Positions 20,064 through 29,781 of a DNA stretch of 64,000 bases are shown one piece after another (the first letter of the stretch is position 1; the number at the start of each line of letters is the position of its first letter). The DNA lies in NCBI GenBank assembly GCA_041392785.1, contig JAWKLK010000009.1, positions 1 through 64,000 of the forward strand, given 5' to 3'. Source of the stretch: OLB9 sp041392785. GTDB lineage: Bacteria > Bacteroidota > Bacteroidia > Chitinophagales > Saprospiraceae. The notes beneath the pieces were generated by a model that saw nothing but the letters and a program-made list of their open reading frames with translations, was not told where the DNA came from and ran no database searches. A program made the position numbers and the translations under genes.

Positions 20064-20657
20064 TCACACCTGATCCTTCTCCATCCATTTTGCTTTATTC
20101 GGTGCTTCATATAATTCCATGGCATCAAATAATGTAGATAAATCTTCACCAACAATCAACATATTTCTATGTGAATGCCGCAATAAGTTGAATTCAACCA
20201 TTTTATCAATGCTGCTAACCAAATGATCCCAAAAACCATTGACATTGAGGAGTCCAACAGGTTTTTTATGCAATCCTAATTGACCCCATGTGAGCAATTC
20301 AAACATTTCGTCCAAAGTGCCAAAACCACCAGGTAGTATAATTGCTGCATCAGACAAATCATTCATTCTGGTCTTTCGCTCTTGCATCGACTTCACAGTA
20401 ATAAGTTTACTCAAGCCATTATGTGCTATTTCTTTACTCATAAGAAATTCAGGAATAACTCCGACTACTTCTCCACCACTCTTGATGGCACTATCAGCCA
20501 CCGCTCCCATCAAACCCACTCTGGCGCCACCATAAATGATACGAATCCCTTGATTTGCCAAAAAAGTTCCGGTTTTCATAGCAGCTTCTAAGAATTTTGG
20601 ATCCGTACCCATAGAAGATCCACAAAATACCGAAATTGATTGCAGTGTATGTGTCAT
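20064..20657 (-). CDS. LOG family protein (TIGR00730, Rossmann-fold nucleotide-binding)
   Basis: 197 aa, typical for the LOG family, whose characterised members cleave nucleoside 5'-monophosphates (cytokinin riboside phosphoribohydrolase or PpnN-like). The signature PGGFGTLDE is at residues 109-117, with the family 'GGARVGLMG' (43-51) and 'MQERKTRM' (91-98). It is cytosolic, 30 bp downstream of the 1.3-kaa CHU_C gene and probably read through from it. The physiological substrate here is unknown. Confidence 0.9.
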   Translation of the reverse strand: MTHTLQSISVFCGSSMGTDPKFLEAAMKTGTFLANQGIRIIYGGARVGLMGAVADSAIKSGGEVVGVIPEFLMSKEIAHNGLSKLITVKSMQERKTRMNDLSDAAIILPGGFGTLDEMFELLTWGQLGLHKKPVGLLNVNGFWDHLVSSIDKMVEFNLLRHSHRNMLIVGEDLSTLFDAMELYEAPNKAKWMEKDQV

Positions 20658-20686
20658 AAAAATTCTGTTGTTTAAATCTTTTAAAT

Positions 20687-23600
20687 TTACTTTAATACTG
20701 TTATATCTCCCGCTACATCATCTTCACTACCATCAAGGTATAAAAGCTTTGCGGTCCAAACATACACACCTTGGGCCACATCTTGACCATTGAAAATACC
20801 TTTCCAACCCATTGATGGATCATCAGGTTTGATATCATTTGCATGAAAAACCATATTTCCCCAACGATCAAAAATAGACAATTTTTGAATTTGTCCTATG
20901 GATTTATATTTAGAATACAAAGTAAATGCATTATTTACATCGCTTGAGAGTTTAATTATATTTGGTGCTGTAAATCCCTTATCGAACCTAACTCTTATCT
21001 CTACAAAATCTTGTGCTGTACACCCATTTTGATCAATCACTGTAATCTGATAAATCGTATTTTCAAGTGGACTTACTATAGGATTTCGACAATCCCAACA
21101 GGATAATACTCCATTGGACTCCCAAGTCAAGCTGGTAGTATTTTCGGAATAATTTGGATTCAAAACATGTGTATCACCACGTTGTATCAAGGTATCTTTA
21201 CCAGCATCAACAATAATTGGAGTAGGTGTAAACACATCAATAACTGTACTATATCGGCAACCATAAGTATCTTCAATTTGAATAGTATTTGACCCATAAT
21301 GAATATCTAGTATGTCATTCAACTGTTCGGTTTCATTATTTACTAATAGCGAAAAAGGCGTTGTGCCTCCCCCTATGTTTTTTACTATTAGTGAGGCCAC
21401 ATCACCATAGCATTTGGGATCAATTAACTCAAAGTCTGAAGAGTCAATTTCTGGTGCAGAAGCAATACTTATTTCTTTAGTATTCTTACAGTGGTTGTCC
21501 AAGTTTTCAAAAATCACTACATATATGCCTGGAGTAGTGACACTTTGAATCGGGGATGTACCTAGATAATCCGAACCTTCAATCCATTGCAATCTGATGT
21601 TTCCTACATCAGATTGCAACTCTAAATATATAAGAGAATCCTTACAAGTTAACAAAGTATCACCCAAAACGATTCCTTCTGGTATTTCTTTGTCAGCAGA
21701 AATAATAATGGGACCAAAGCTATTTTTGCAACCATTGCTGCTGATAGCTTCCAGTTTCAGTTCTCCACTTTCAGTATAGTTCAGATTTTCATTAGTTCCG
21801 ATTACATTACCATCAGAATCCTTCCAAGTATAACTTACAATTTTAGAATCATTAGATACATTTTTTAAGTATGCTGTATTTTTTGCACAATCCAAATTAG
21901 CCCCTTCTACATACAATTTTGGTATTTCTTTGTCTTCTATGACATTGAATTCAAACAAAGTATCACAACCATTGTGGGCTGTTGCCCACAGTGTATATTT
22001 ACCAGAGGCAGATAATTCAATATTTGAACCATAGACTTCAAAAGAATCGTTTGGAAATTTGATCAAAACATGTTCATTGTTCCATCCATTTACGGCTAAT
22101 AATGTGACTGGATTTGTACAAGTAATTGTATCAAAAGCAACCATTAAATTAGGTTTAGCTGTATCCTGGAATACTTCAATATTCTTACTTGACTGACAGC
22201 CATTATCATTTTCTAAAGTTAAATTATATATCCCAGGTTCAGTGAAAATTGGCTCCAATTGAGCCTGTTGACTACTTGACAAATTGCTCCAATGGAGTTT
22301 TGTATAATCTGAGGCAGTCACATCAGGTTGTACAGATGTCAGTATACAATTGATAGTATCTGGTGGAATTATTTCCAGTTTTGGTGAAATTGTATCAATA
22401 CTTATAGTGTAGTTCCGTGTGACCATGCACCCTTGAGAATCGGTAGCTGTCACCGTTACATCGGTACCTTCAACACTTGTAATGAGTGATCCAGTACCAT
22501 TCATACCAGAGGATGTTTGCCAAATAATCTTAAGATCATTATTACCCACCAACTCAATGCTTCCCAAAGGCTGAGAGCAATCAATATCAGTGACAGAAGC
22601 TGTAATTTCAGGAAAAGTTACATTTGTAGGTAGCTCCAATGCCAAGGTATCAGAGCAACCATTTTCACCTTCTAAAACTAAGCTATACTTCCCTTCGGAT
22701 GAAAATTCTGCATAAATGTTGTGGCCAAATTGCCTTGCGGGCAGCCAATACCAATCACTTGCATTTGTATCGTCTATAAAAAATCCACCTTTATTATCCT
22801 TACAATCTATAGAATCAATCCTTACTACTGCCGTAGGAATAGCAATGTTTGCAAAAATCTCAGTGCTATCTAATCTAACACATCCCAATGAATCTGTTAC
22901 AGCATACGGATATACTCCAGGATTTTCGGCATAATACCTACCATTTTCAAAAACAACAGAAGGATCAAACCAAGTTATTACATTATCATTGGAAGTTTGC
23001 ACTTGCAAATCTATTTTTTGTAAACGGCAGGTGATAGTATCAACCGGATTTACATTATAGTTAAAAGATGGTGGAATTGCACCAACATGTATGGTTTCTA
23101 CTTTAAAGCAGTCTGTACCTAATCCAATAGTAATATTGTAATAACCAGTATCACTTACCATAGCCATCAATCCATTATTTAGGATTGTATCCACACCAAT
23201 AATTGGCCATGCAATGCTGGTATAAGGACTTGTTATTTCCAATATTATTGGCACTAATGTATCATTGCAAGACAACTTGCCAACTGAATCAACTCTAATC
23301 TCAATGAGGTTTTGATCATATACCACCTCGATTTGATCTGAGTTTGAGCATCCATTTACATCTGTCACTACTACTTGGTAAACGCCTGTTTGGTTGGTGG
23401 TTATATTATCTCCAGATTGAGTGGTATTATCAGGAAATGTCCACATTACTGTTTCATTGCCGTCAATATCGTTTATATATAATTCTGTAGTATTTATGGT
23501 ACAATTAAGGATAGTATCACCTTGTATTTCTACCAAAGGAACATCAAAATTACCATCAATGAAAATTGCTGTTTCCCTTGTGCAAAGATTATTATCCGTG

Positions 23601-24613
23601 ACAGTTACAGTATAGGTTCCCTCTGAAAAAACATCTAATGTGGGAGATGTCAAATCTGGTTCTGTTACTCCATCTATAGTCTCCCATAGAAATCCATATC
23701 CTGTACTCGATGGAAGTGGTATAGCTTCGATTGTAGTGGATGGGTTATTACAATCTAAAAAATAGATGCCAGGTATAACAACGTCAAATGGCTCGTAAGT
23801 TACTGTAAAAGAAAGGTTTTCTTCACAAAGTGGTGCAAAAAATATATCATCCAAGGCAAAATCATTGCCTCCTGCAGCAGTATTTTGGTTTGTAACACAA
23901 ATGGTTACGCTCGTACTTGAACCACTATTCCAAGTTGTGTAGAATTCTTCCCAATTACAAGTAGCACCAGATAATCCAAACGGTGAACCGAGTAGAACAC
24001 CATCAATTGAAAATTGCAATATTGCAGGTGATGATGATTCTATTGATGTGGCAAAAGCTTGAAAAATATAGGTTGTGTTAGGAAACACATTCAAGGTCTG
24101 ACACCATATATTCTGTAAAGTGGCAGCTCCATTTACCATCATCATATTTCCGCCTCCTGTATGGTCATAACAGTCTGCAAAATTTGTGTGCGTTGGTCCT
24201 GAATTTGTGCCAATGACATAGGTACCTTCACAGCCTAAAGTGCCGTATACTTGGTTACCACTCGGACAAGTATATCCAGGATATGACAATGTATAATCAG
24301 TAGTAAATCCAGTATTTCCTGATGAAAAATCACCATTTACAATAATATTGGCATTAGGATCACCGTATCCAGTCAGCGTAAACGTCGTCGTTGCATTGAC
24401 AAAAGCTGTTGAATTTAAACTCGTGTTATCAAAAAAGCCCAAATTTGAAGTCCATTGGAAAGAATAGTAATTTCCTAAAATGTTTCCATCCAAAGTTATA
24501 TCGGATGGCTCACAGATTGTTACATCGTCAGGAACATCCAGCGTTAAACATTGACTTAATCCAATATAGAAAGTCAAAAAATTCAAAACTAATAATAATA
24601 CACCTACACGCAC
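20687..24613 (-). CDS. Giant T9SS type B (CHU_C) cell-surface protein
   Basis: ~1,308 aa. The signal peptide is VRVGVLLLVLNFLTF..GLSQ. Residues ~95-265 form a jelly-roll, carbohydrate-binding-like domain ('NGDFSSGNTGF', 'VFPNTTYIFQAFATS', 'NDFALDDIFF'). A long series of Ig/SprB-like beta modules follows, each with an 'NGC' turn ('VTDVNGCSNSDQIEV', 'ENDNGCQSSKN'). The C-terminal CHU_C sorting domain has 'KLSIFDRWGNMVF', 'GWKGIFNGQDVAQGVYVW' and 'AGDITVLK'. No ATG exists: the frame offers TTG 24616 or GTG 24613, with a stop just upstream. I chose GTG, which gives a basic n-region. Expected role: T9SS-exported adhesin or structural surface protein. The LOG gene follows. Confidence 0.85.
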   Translation of the reverse strand: MRVGVLLLVLNFLTFYIGLSQCLTLDVPDDVTICEPSDITLDGNILGNYYSFQWTSNLGFFDNTSLNSTAFVNATTTFTLTGYGDPNANIIVNGDFSSGNTGFTTDYTLSYPGYTCPSGNQVYGTLGCEGTYVIGTNSGPTHTNFADCYDHTGGGNMMMVNGAATLQNIWCQTLNVFPNTTYIFQAFATSIESSSPAILQFSIDGVLLGSPFGLSGATCNWEEFYTTWNSGSSTSVTICVTNQNTAAGGNDFALDDIFFAPLCEENLSFTVTYEPFDVVIPGIYFLDCNNPSTTIEAIPLPSSTGYGFLWETIDGVTEPDLTSPTLDVFSEGTYTVTVTDNNLCTRETAIFIDGNFDVPLVEIQGDTILNCTINTTELYINDIDGNETVMWTFPDNTTQSGDNITTNQTGVYQVVVTDVNGCSNSDQIEVVYDQNLIEIRVDSVGKLSCNDTLVPIILEITSPYTSIAWPIIGVDTILNNGLMAMVSDTGYYNITIGLGTDCFKVETIHVGAIPPSFNYNVNPVDTITCRLQKIDLQVQTSNDNVITWFDPSVVFENGRYYAENPGVYPYAVTDSLGCVRLDSTEIFANIAIPTAVVRIDSIDCKDNKGGFFIDDTNASDWYWLPARQFGHNIYAEFSSEGKYSLVLEGENGCSDTLALELPTNVTFPEITASVTDIDCSQPLGSIELVGNNDLKIIWQTSSGMNGTGSLITSVEGTDVTVTATDSQGCMVTRNYTISIDTISPKLEIIPPDTINCILTSVQPDVTASDYTKLHWSNLSSSQQAQLEPIFTEPGIYNLTLENDNGCQSSKNIEVFQDTAKPNLMVAFDTITCTNPVTLLAVNGWNNEHVLIKFPNDSFEVYGSNIELSASGKYTLWATAHNGCDTLFEFNVIEDKEIPKLYVEGANLDCAKNTAYLKNVSNDSKIVSYTWKDSDGNVIGTNENLNYTESGELKLEAISSNGCKNSFGPIIISADKEIPEGIVLGDTLLTCKDSLIYLELQSDVGNIRLQWIEGSDYLGTSPIQSVTTPGIYVVIFENLDNHCKNTKEISIASAPEIDSSDFELIDPKCYGDVASLIVKNIGGGTTPFSLLVNNETEQLNDILDIHYGSNTIQIEDTYGCRYSTVIDVFTPTPIIVDAGKDTLIQRGDTHVLNPNYSENTTSLTWESNGVLSCWDCRNPIVSPLENTIYQITVIDQNGCTAQDFVEIRVRFDKGFTAPNIIKLSSDVNNAFTLYSKYKSIGQIQKLSIFDRWGNMVFHANDIKPDDPSMGWKGIFNGQDVAQGVYVWTAKLLYLDGSEDDVAGDITVLK

Positions 24614-24677
24614 CAAAAACTACTATTATCAACTTAATTGAGCGCAAATTAGTAAATTTACTTGAGAAAATTTCAAA

Positions 24678-25628
24678 TTACTTGGTATTTTCTTCGAATC
24701 TTACATCCGTCAAAGATTTCAAAAAGGAAACCAAATCACTTTTCTCTTGAAAGGTAAGGCTTAAACTATTTTGAAGCAATGTATCAATATTAATTGGATT
24801 CGATACAAAAGACTTAGGATTGTTATAAAAATCAATGACATCTTCCAAAGTCTTGAAACTCCCATCATGCATATACGGTCCTGTTATAGCTACATTGCGT
24901 AAGCCAGGCACCTTAAACTTACCTATATCTGCTTCATCATGGGTTATGTTGTATCTTCCTTTATCCCTATATTTTTCACCGTCATACAAACCAACATTTC
25001 TAAACTCATCGCCTGTAAAGTCTGGACCAAAATGACAATCAAAGCATCTTGTTCTTTCACTCATGAATAAGTCACGACCACGTTTGGCAGCTTCTGAAAA
25101 AGTATTCTCTTGATCATTCATCCATCTATCAAACTGTGTATCCGATGTCTCCAAACTCTCTTCAAATAATGCAACAGCATCTGCAACATTTAAACCATTT
25201 GGTGCCTGTCCATACAGATTGGTAAACCAATCGGAATAGTCAGAATGCCTATTGAGTCTTTCTACTACCCTATCCAAGTTAAATCCCATTTCCAATGTAT
25301 CTCCAATAGGAAAGTGCACTTGATCCCTCAAATCTGAAGAACGACCATCATAAAACATCAAATCCCGAAATGCCATATTCATAACAGAAGGGGCATTCCT
25401 AGAGCCCATTCTTCCCTGAATACCTGGACTTATTGCTACCGAATCTGCAAATGCAAATTCAGGCTTATGGCACGACCCGCAGCTCACTGAAGAATCCATA
25501 GACATTATAGGGTCGAAAAACAATAGTTTACCAAGTTCCGCCTTGGTTTTAGGAGGCTCAGTGTTGATATTAATAAAATAATAACTGCCTGCTAATCCGA
25601 AAATAATAGAAATAAAAGTCTTCAGCAT
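24678..25628 (-). CDS. Di-haem cytochrome c peroxidase (MauG/CcpA family)
   Basis: 316 aa, exported via an N-terminal hydrophobic segment (ISIIFGLAGSYYFI). It carries two c-type haem motifs, CGSCH (C50, C53, H54) and CFDCH (C195, C198, H199), in the order expected for bacterial di-haem peroxidases that reduce H2O2 in the periplasm. Family segments include 'GKLLFFDPIMS', 'RNAPSVMNMAFRDLMFYDGR', 'FKVPGLRNVAITGPYMHDGSF' and 'DVIDFYNN'. It starts 8 bp after the malic enzyme stop and may be co-transcribed with it. The physiological electron donor is not encoded nearby. Confidence 0.92.
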   Translation of the reverse strand: MLKTFISIIFGLAGSYYFININTEPPKTKAELGKLLFFDPIMSMDSSVSCGSCHKPEFAFADSVAISPGIQGRMGSRNAPSVMNMAFRDLMFYDGRSSDLRDQVHFPIGDTLEMGFNLDRVVERLNRHSDYSDWFTNLYGQAPNGLNVADAVALFEESLETSDTQFDRWMNDQENTFSEAAKRGRDLFMSERTRCFDCHFGPDFTGDEFRNVGLYDGEKYRDKGRYNITHDEADIGKFKVPGLRNVAITGPYMHDGSFKTLEDVIDFYNNPKSFVSNPINIDTLLQNSLSLTFQEKSDLVSFLKSLTDVRFEENTK

Positions 25629-25635
25629 TTATATG

Positions 25636-27936
25636 TTATTTTGACAATTTTACCTTTTGAGCTTCAACGACTAATAAAGTGACCATATTCACAATCTCCC
25701 TAACTGTTGAACCTAATTGTAGTACTTGGACAGGCTTATTCATGCCTAAAATCACGGGGCCTAGTTTTTCAATATTTGCAACCGTTCTTACCAAATTTAC
25801 AGCGATATTCGCTGAAGATAAATTTGGGAAAATTAATATATTAGCACCCTTTTCACTTAATGAACTGAACGGATGATATTCTTTCAATAACGATGATTCT
25901 AATGCCAAATGAGCTTGCATTTCTCCATCAGCTACTATATGAGGATATCTTTCATTAAATAAATTTACGGCAGCTCTCATTTTTTGTGCAGCTGGACCTC
26001 TGGTTACCGAACCAAAATTTGAATATGTAATGAATGCGATTCTAGGTTCTATATTCATGCTTATGACTTCTTCAGAAACGAGTTTCGCAATTTCAACAAG
26101 CTCCTCAGGAGATGGATCAAAATTAATTGTAGCATCAGCAAGGAAAATTGGCCCAAAACTGCTCATTAAAATATACATACTACAAACTTTCTTCACATCT
26201 TGTCTCGGACCTATGATTTGAAGGGCTGGTCTTAATGCATCGGGATAATTTCTACTTAATCCACTTATCATAGCATCAGCATCACCTGTATCAACCATCA
26301 TCGCACCAAAATAATTCCTATTGACCATAGCGGCGGAAGCCTCCTGAAATATAAAACCTTTCCGTTTTCGTTTATTAAACAATAGGTTACTATAATTTTC
26401 AATGCGTTCTCGCTCTTCATCTGTATTGGGATATGAAGGATCTAAAATTGGAATTCCTGATAGGTTTATTCTATTTTGCTGCGCAATGGTTAAAATACTC
26501 TCCTTATTTCCTAGCAATACTGGAAAAGCAATACCTTCATTATGCACTTCCACAACGGCTTTCAATACATTCAAATCCTCAGCATCTGTAAAAACAATTT
26601 TCTTAGGGCTCCTCTTTGCTTGCTTCTCCAATAACCTTATGAGTCCATTATCTAATCCAAGTCTTTTTGTAAGTTGAATTTTATATTTCTCCCAATCATC
26701 AATGGGTTGCTTGGCTACATTTGTTTCCATTGCAGCGAGCGCTACTGCCGGAGCTACTGTAACCAGTAACCTAGGATCAACTGGCTTAGGAATAATGTAT
26801 TCTTTTCCAAATGATAAGTTCTTTTCTCCATATGCGAGATTAACCATATCAGGCACAGGTTTTTTAGCTAAATTTGCCAAGGCTTTGACAGCTGCTAGTT
26901 TCATTGATTCATTGATACAGCATGCTCGTACATCAAGTGCCCCTCTAAAGATAAACGGGAATCCTAATACATTATTGACTTGATTAGGAAAATCTGACCT
27001 TCCAGTAGCCACTATAGCATCTGGACGAGCTGAAGTAGCTTCAGTGTATGATATTTCAGGATCAGGATTTGCCATTGCAAAAATGATAGGATTTGGAGCC
27101 ATGCCTTGTATCATTGTACCATTTAAAACATTTCCTTTTGATAATCCAATGAATACATCTGCATCTTTTATTGCATCAGTTAATGTTATCGTGGATGGTA
27201 ATCTCCCATTAGCAAATTCAGATTTTTTTCCATCCAAATTTGTTCTGTCTGGGTGAATTAAACCTTTGCTATCAAACATAAAAATATTATCCTTTTGCGC
27301 ACCCAAACTTACATAGAGTCTGGTACACGATATAGCCGATGCTCCTGCCCCATTGACAATAATCTTAACATCCGAAATGGATTTTTCAACAATTTCCAAC
27401 GCATTCATGAGTGCAGCAGCACTGATCATGGCAGTGCCGTGTTGGTCATCATGCATCACAGGAATCTTCAATTCTTTAATCAATCTTTCTTCTATCTCGA
27501 AGCACTGCGGTGCTGAAATATCTTCCAAATTCACACCACCAAAAGTAGGTTCTAACAATTTTACCGTTTGTACAAAAGTATCTACATCTTTAGTATTCAG
27601 CTCAATGTCAAAAACATCAATATCAGCATAGATTTTAAAGAGTAAACCTTTCCCTTCCATTACTGGTTTTGATGCTTCTGGTCCAATATCGCCTAAACCT
27701 AAAACAGCTGTTCCATTTGAAATTACTGCAACTAGATTTCCTTTGGCTGTGTATTTATAAACATCATCTGGATTAGCAGCAATACTCAGACAAGGTTCTG
27801 CCACGCCTGGAGAATAAGCTAAAGATAGATCTCTTTGAGTACTATGTTTTTTGGTAGGTACAACTTCAATTTTTCCTGGCCTGTCTTGCTCATGATATTT
27901 TAAAGAGTCAATACGAAGCTTTTCTTTTTTGTCCAT
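25636..27936 (-). CDS. maeB: NADP-dependent malic enzyme with C-terminal phosphotransacetylase domain
   Basis: 766 aa, the usual length of the MaeB fusion. Residues ~1-430 form the malic enzyme ('RDLSLAYSPGVAEPCL', 'VMHDDQHGTA', 'IIVNGAGASAISCTRLY' nucleotide site, 'FAMANPDPEI'). Residues ~435-766 are phosphotransacetylase-like ('RSPKKIVFTDAEDLNVLKA', 'GAMMVDTGDADAMISGLSRN'). In known members the PTA-like part is regulatory, binding acetyl-CoA. The reaction is oxidative decarboxylation of malate to pyruvate, giving NADPH. A TACCTTTG box lies 40 bp upstream. Confidence 0.96.
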   Translation of the reverse strand: MDKKEKLRIDSLKYHEQDRPGKIEVVPTKKHSTQRDLSLAYSPGVAEPCLSIAANPDDVYKYTAKGNLVAVISNGTAVLGLGDIGPEASKPVMEGKGLLFKIYADIDVFDIELNTKDVDTFVQTVKLLEPTFGGVNLEDISAPQCFEIEERLIKELKIPVMHDDQHGTAMISAAALMNALEIVEKSISDVKIIVNGAGASAISCTRLYVSLGAQKDNIFMFDSKGLIHPDRTNLDGKKSEFANGRLPSTITLTDAIKDADVFIGLSKGNVLNGTMIQGMAPNPIIFAMANPDPEISYTEATSARPDAIVATGRSDFPNQVNNVLGFPFIFRGALDVRACCINESMKLAAVKALANLAKKPVPDMVNLAYGEKNLSFGKEYIIPKPVDPRLLVTVAPAVALAAMETNVAKQPIDDWEKYKIQLTKRLGLDNGLIRLLEKQAKRSPKKIVFTDAEDLNVLKAVVEVHNEGIAFPVLLGNKESILTIAQQNRINLSGIPILDPSYPNTDEERERIENYSNLLFNKRKRKGFIFQEASAAMVNRNYFGAMMVDTGDADAMISGLSRNYPDALRPALQIIGPRQDVKKVCSMYILMSSFGPIFLADATINFDPSPEELVEIAKLVSEEVISMNIEPRIAFITYSNFGSVTRGPAAQKMRAAVNLFNERYPHIVADGEMQAHLALESSLLKEYHPFSSLSEKGANILIFPNLSSANIAVNLVRTVANIEKLGPVILGMNKPVQVLQLGSTVREIVNMVTLLVVEAQKVKLSK

Positions 27937-27975
27937 TACGTTCTAATAAAAAATATTCAAATTAAATATTATGCG

Positions 27976-27983
27976 CAAAGGTA
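27976..27983 (-). promoter_or_regulatory. -7 box of maeB (TACCTTTG)
   Basis: Exact TAnnTTTG on the minus strand. The predicted leader is ~33 nt. Confidence 0.5.
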
Positions 27984-28185
27984 TGTAATTGGAATATTAT
28001 ACTTATTGATTTAGATCATGTCATGGAGATTTGTAACAAAAGTATCATTCCTTACCATATTCATATATACTATTTCTATCTTTTTATTTATTTATTTTTA
28101 TGCACTTTATATATTAACAAAATTAAATATAATTTTTTTATTAAATAATAGTCATTTATATATATTATATTCAAATAATATGTTG

Positions 28186-28193
28186 TATCTTTG
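28186..28193 (+). promoter_or_regulatory. -7 box (TATCTTTG) of the first small RNA
   Basis: Exact TAnnTTTG match. Transcription should start near 28200, exactly where the sequence shared by the two small-RNA candidates begins. Confidence 0.55.
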
Positions 28194-28199
28194 TACTGT

Positions 28200-28265
28200 G
28201 TAAGTTTTGGTTATTAAATTGTAAAATTCGTAGTTGCTCGTGAAAAGTCACGAGCACTTTTTTTT
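28200..28265 (+). ncRNA. Candidate small RNA, copy 1 of a tandem pair
   Basis: A ~60-nt transcript is predicted from a TAnnTTTG promoter to a strong terminator. It begins with the 19-nt sequence AGTTTTGGTTATTAAATTG (28203-28221), which is repeated identically in copy 2. A short spacer and a terminator hairpin follow. No start codon with a meaningful ORF lies inside. No Rfam family is recognised. The gene may be a small RNA; a leader or decoy function is also possible. Confidence 0.55.
28235..28265 (+). terminator. Terminator of small RNA 1
   Basis: A perfect 9-bp stem (TGCTCGTGA / TCACGAGCA) with loop AAAG is followed by C and eight T. Confidence 0.88.
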
Positions 28266-28359
28266 AAAAATTAGAAAATCAAGAAAACAATCAATATCGG
28301 AGTTTATATTAAAGTTAAACTAAATATTTGGCACGATATTTGAATTATAAAGAATATAT

Positions 28360-28419
28360 GAGTTTTGGTTATTAAATTGAGTAATGCCCGTGTTCTTCGT
28401 CTTTACACGGGCTTTTTTA
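28360..28419 (+). ncRNA. Candidate small RNA, copy 2 of a tandem pair
   Basis: The second occurrence of the exact 19-nt head (28361-28379) lies 158 bp after the first. It is followed by an unrelated spacer and a different terminator hairpin. The upstream box is less clear (TATTTG at 28337-28342, AT-rich -7 region). The conserved head with divergent terminators suggests two paralogous short RNAs rather than one attenuator. The downstream pdhC gene has its own promoter box. Confidence 0.5.
28386..28418 (+). terminator. Terminator of small RNA 2
   Basis: An 8-bp stem (GCCCGTGT / ACACGGGC) with an 11-nt loop is followed by six T. Confidence 0.88.
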
Positions 28420-28518
28420 TTTTCATATTACTGAATAATAGTAACTACCTTGGTAAACTAACTCAATAGTCAGAAGTAAGAAATTATACAATAATTATTA
28501 AATCTCCTTTTTCTACCT

Positions 28519-28526
28519 TAATTTTG
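28519..28526 (+). promoter_or_regulatory. -7 box (TAATTTTG) of the E2 gene
   Basis: Exact TAnnTTTG match 26 bp before the ATG and downstream of both small-RNA terminators. The E2 gene therefore does not depend on read-through. Confidence 0.5.
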
Positions 28527-28551
28527 AGCTTTCAAATTAAATAAAAAGTTT

Positions 28552-29781
28552 ATGGCTGAGATTATCCGCATGCCACGATTGAGTGATACCATGGAAGAAG
28601 GTAATATCGTATCATGGTTGAAGAAAGTAGGAGATACTGTAAAATCAGGAGATATATTGGCAGAAGTCGAAACAGATAAGGCCACTATGGAACTTGAAAG
28701 TTATTTTAATGGTACGCTGTTGTATATCAGCAAGGAAAATGGTACCGTACCTGTTGATGGTATAATTGCCATCATAGGTGATAAATCAGAAAAGGTTGAA
28801 GAAATCTTAGCTGCTTCAGGCAATAATGGTGTTAATACTACTTCAAATTCTGCTTCGGTGGAACCAATACAATCAAAACCCACTCCAGAACTCGATGTAC
28901 CATCAGTTTCAGCTACAACACATTCAGATTCACGTTTGAAAATCTCCCCCTTGGCAAAAAGTCTTGCTAAAGAAGCGTCCATTGATTTTAGTCAAATAAG
29001 TGGAAGTGGTGATCAAGGAAGAATCATTAAAAAAGATATTGAGAATCTTATTCTTCAACAAAAGACTTCATCAGTAGATGCACCAAAAGACCTGGTCACA
29101 TTTACATATGGTGATGTGCCAGTGACCCAAATGCGTAAAGTGATAGCAAAAAGGCTTGGCGAAAGTAAGTTTAGTGCGCCCCACTTCTACTTGACCATCG
29201 AAATCAACATGGATAATGCAATCCAAGCTCGACAAACTATCAATGAAGTGTCTGACATTAAAATCAGTTTCAACGATCTCATTATTAAGCTTTGTGCACT
29301 CGCATTGAAAAAACACCCTGCAATTAATTCTTCATGGTTTGGAGACAAAATCACCTATCATAAAGATATAAATATTGGTGTTGCCGTGGCTGTAGAAGAT
29401 GGATTGTTAGTTCCAGTTGTTTTTGCAGCAGATCAAAAATCACTTACGGCCATAAATACAGAAGTCAAATCTCTTGCCAATAAAGCGAAAAATAAAAAAT
29501 TGGCTCCACAAGAAATGCAAGGCAATACATTTACAATCTCCAATCTTGGTATGTTCGATATTGATGAATTTACAGCCATCATTAATCCGCCAGATGCATG
29601 TATTTTAGCAGTTTCTAGTATAGTAAAGAAACCAGTAATAAAGAATGATCAAATCGTAATAGGTAATGTTATGAAAGTTACTTTATCCTGTGACCACCGA
29701 GTAGTAGATGGCGTAACTGGTGCAAAATTTCTTCAAACTTTTAAGCAGTACTTAGAAAACCCAATTTTAATATTGTTGTAA
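28552..29781 (+). CDS. pdhC: Dihydrolipoamide acetyltransferase (E2) of the pyruvate dehydrogenase complex
   Basis: 409 aa. Residues 1-80 are a lipoyl domain with the lipoylated lysine in EVETDKATME (K43). A Ser/Thr-rich linker (~85-125) follows. Residues ~128-165 form the E1/E3-binding domain ('KISPLAKSLAKEASID', 'GSGDQGRIIKKDI'). The catalytic CAT domain runs to the end with the active-site DHRVVDG (H382). It transfers acetyl groups to CoA. The sequence style ('MPRLSDTMEEGNIVSWLKKVGD') fits pyruvate rather than 2-oxoglutarate dehydrogenase. E1 and E3 are not in the window. It ends upstream of a 400-bp gap and a shared terminator. Confidence 0.93.
   Translation: MAEIIRMPRLSDTMEEGNIVSWLKKVGDTVKSGDILAEVETDKATMELESYFNGTLLYISKENGTVPVDGIIAIIGDKSEKVEEILAASGNNGVNTTSNSASVEPIQSKPTPELDVPSVSATTHSDSRLKISPLAKSLAKEASIDFSQISGSGDQGRIIKKDIENLILQQKTSSVDAPKDLVTFTYGDVPVTQMRKVIAKRLGESKFSAPHFYLTIEINMDNAIQARQTINEVSDIKISFNDLIIKLCALALKKHPAINSSWFGDKITYHKDINIGVAVAVEDGLLVPVVFAADQKSLTAINTEVKSLANKAKNKKLAPQEMQGNTFTISNLGMFDIDEFTAIINPPDACILAVSSIVKKPVIKNDQIVIGNVMKVTLSCDHRVVDGVTGAKFLQTFKQYLENPILILL

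Noticed and set aside
25636..27936. Malic enzyme-PTA fusion as a novel fusion
   Set aside because: This is the standard architecture of MaeB.
28018..28203. A 61-codon plus-strand ORF upstream of the small RNAs
   Set aside because: It is low-complexity (Ile/Phe/Leu/Tyr from AT-rich DNA) and overlaps the small-RNA promoter. It has no promoter of its own and no family resemblance.
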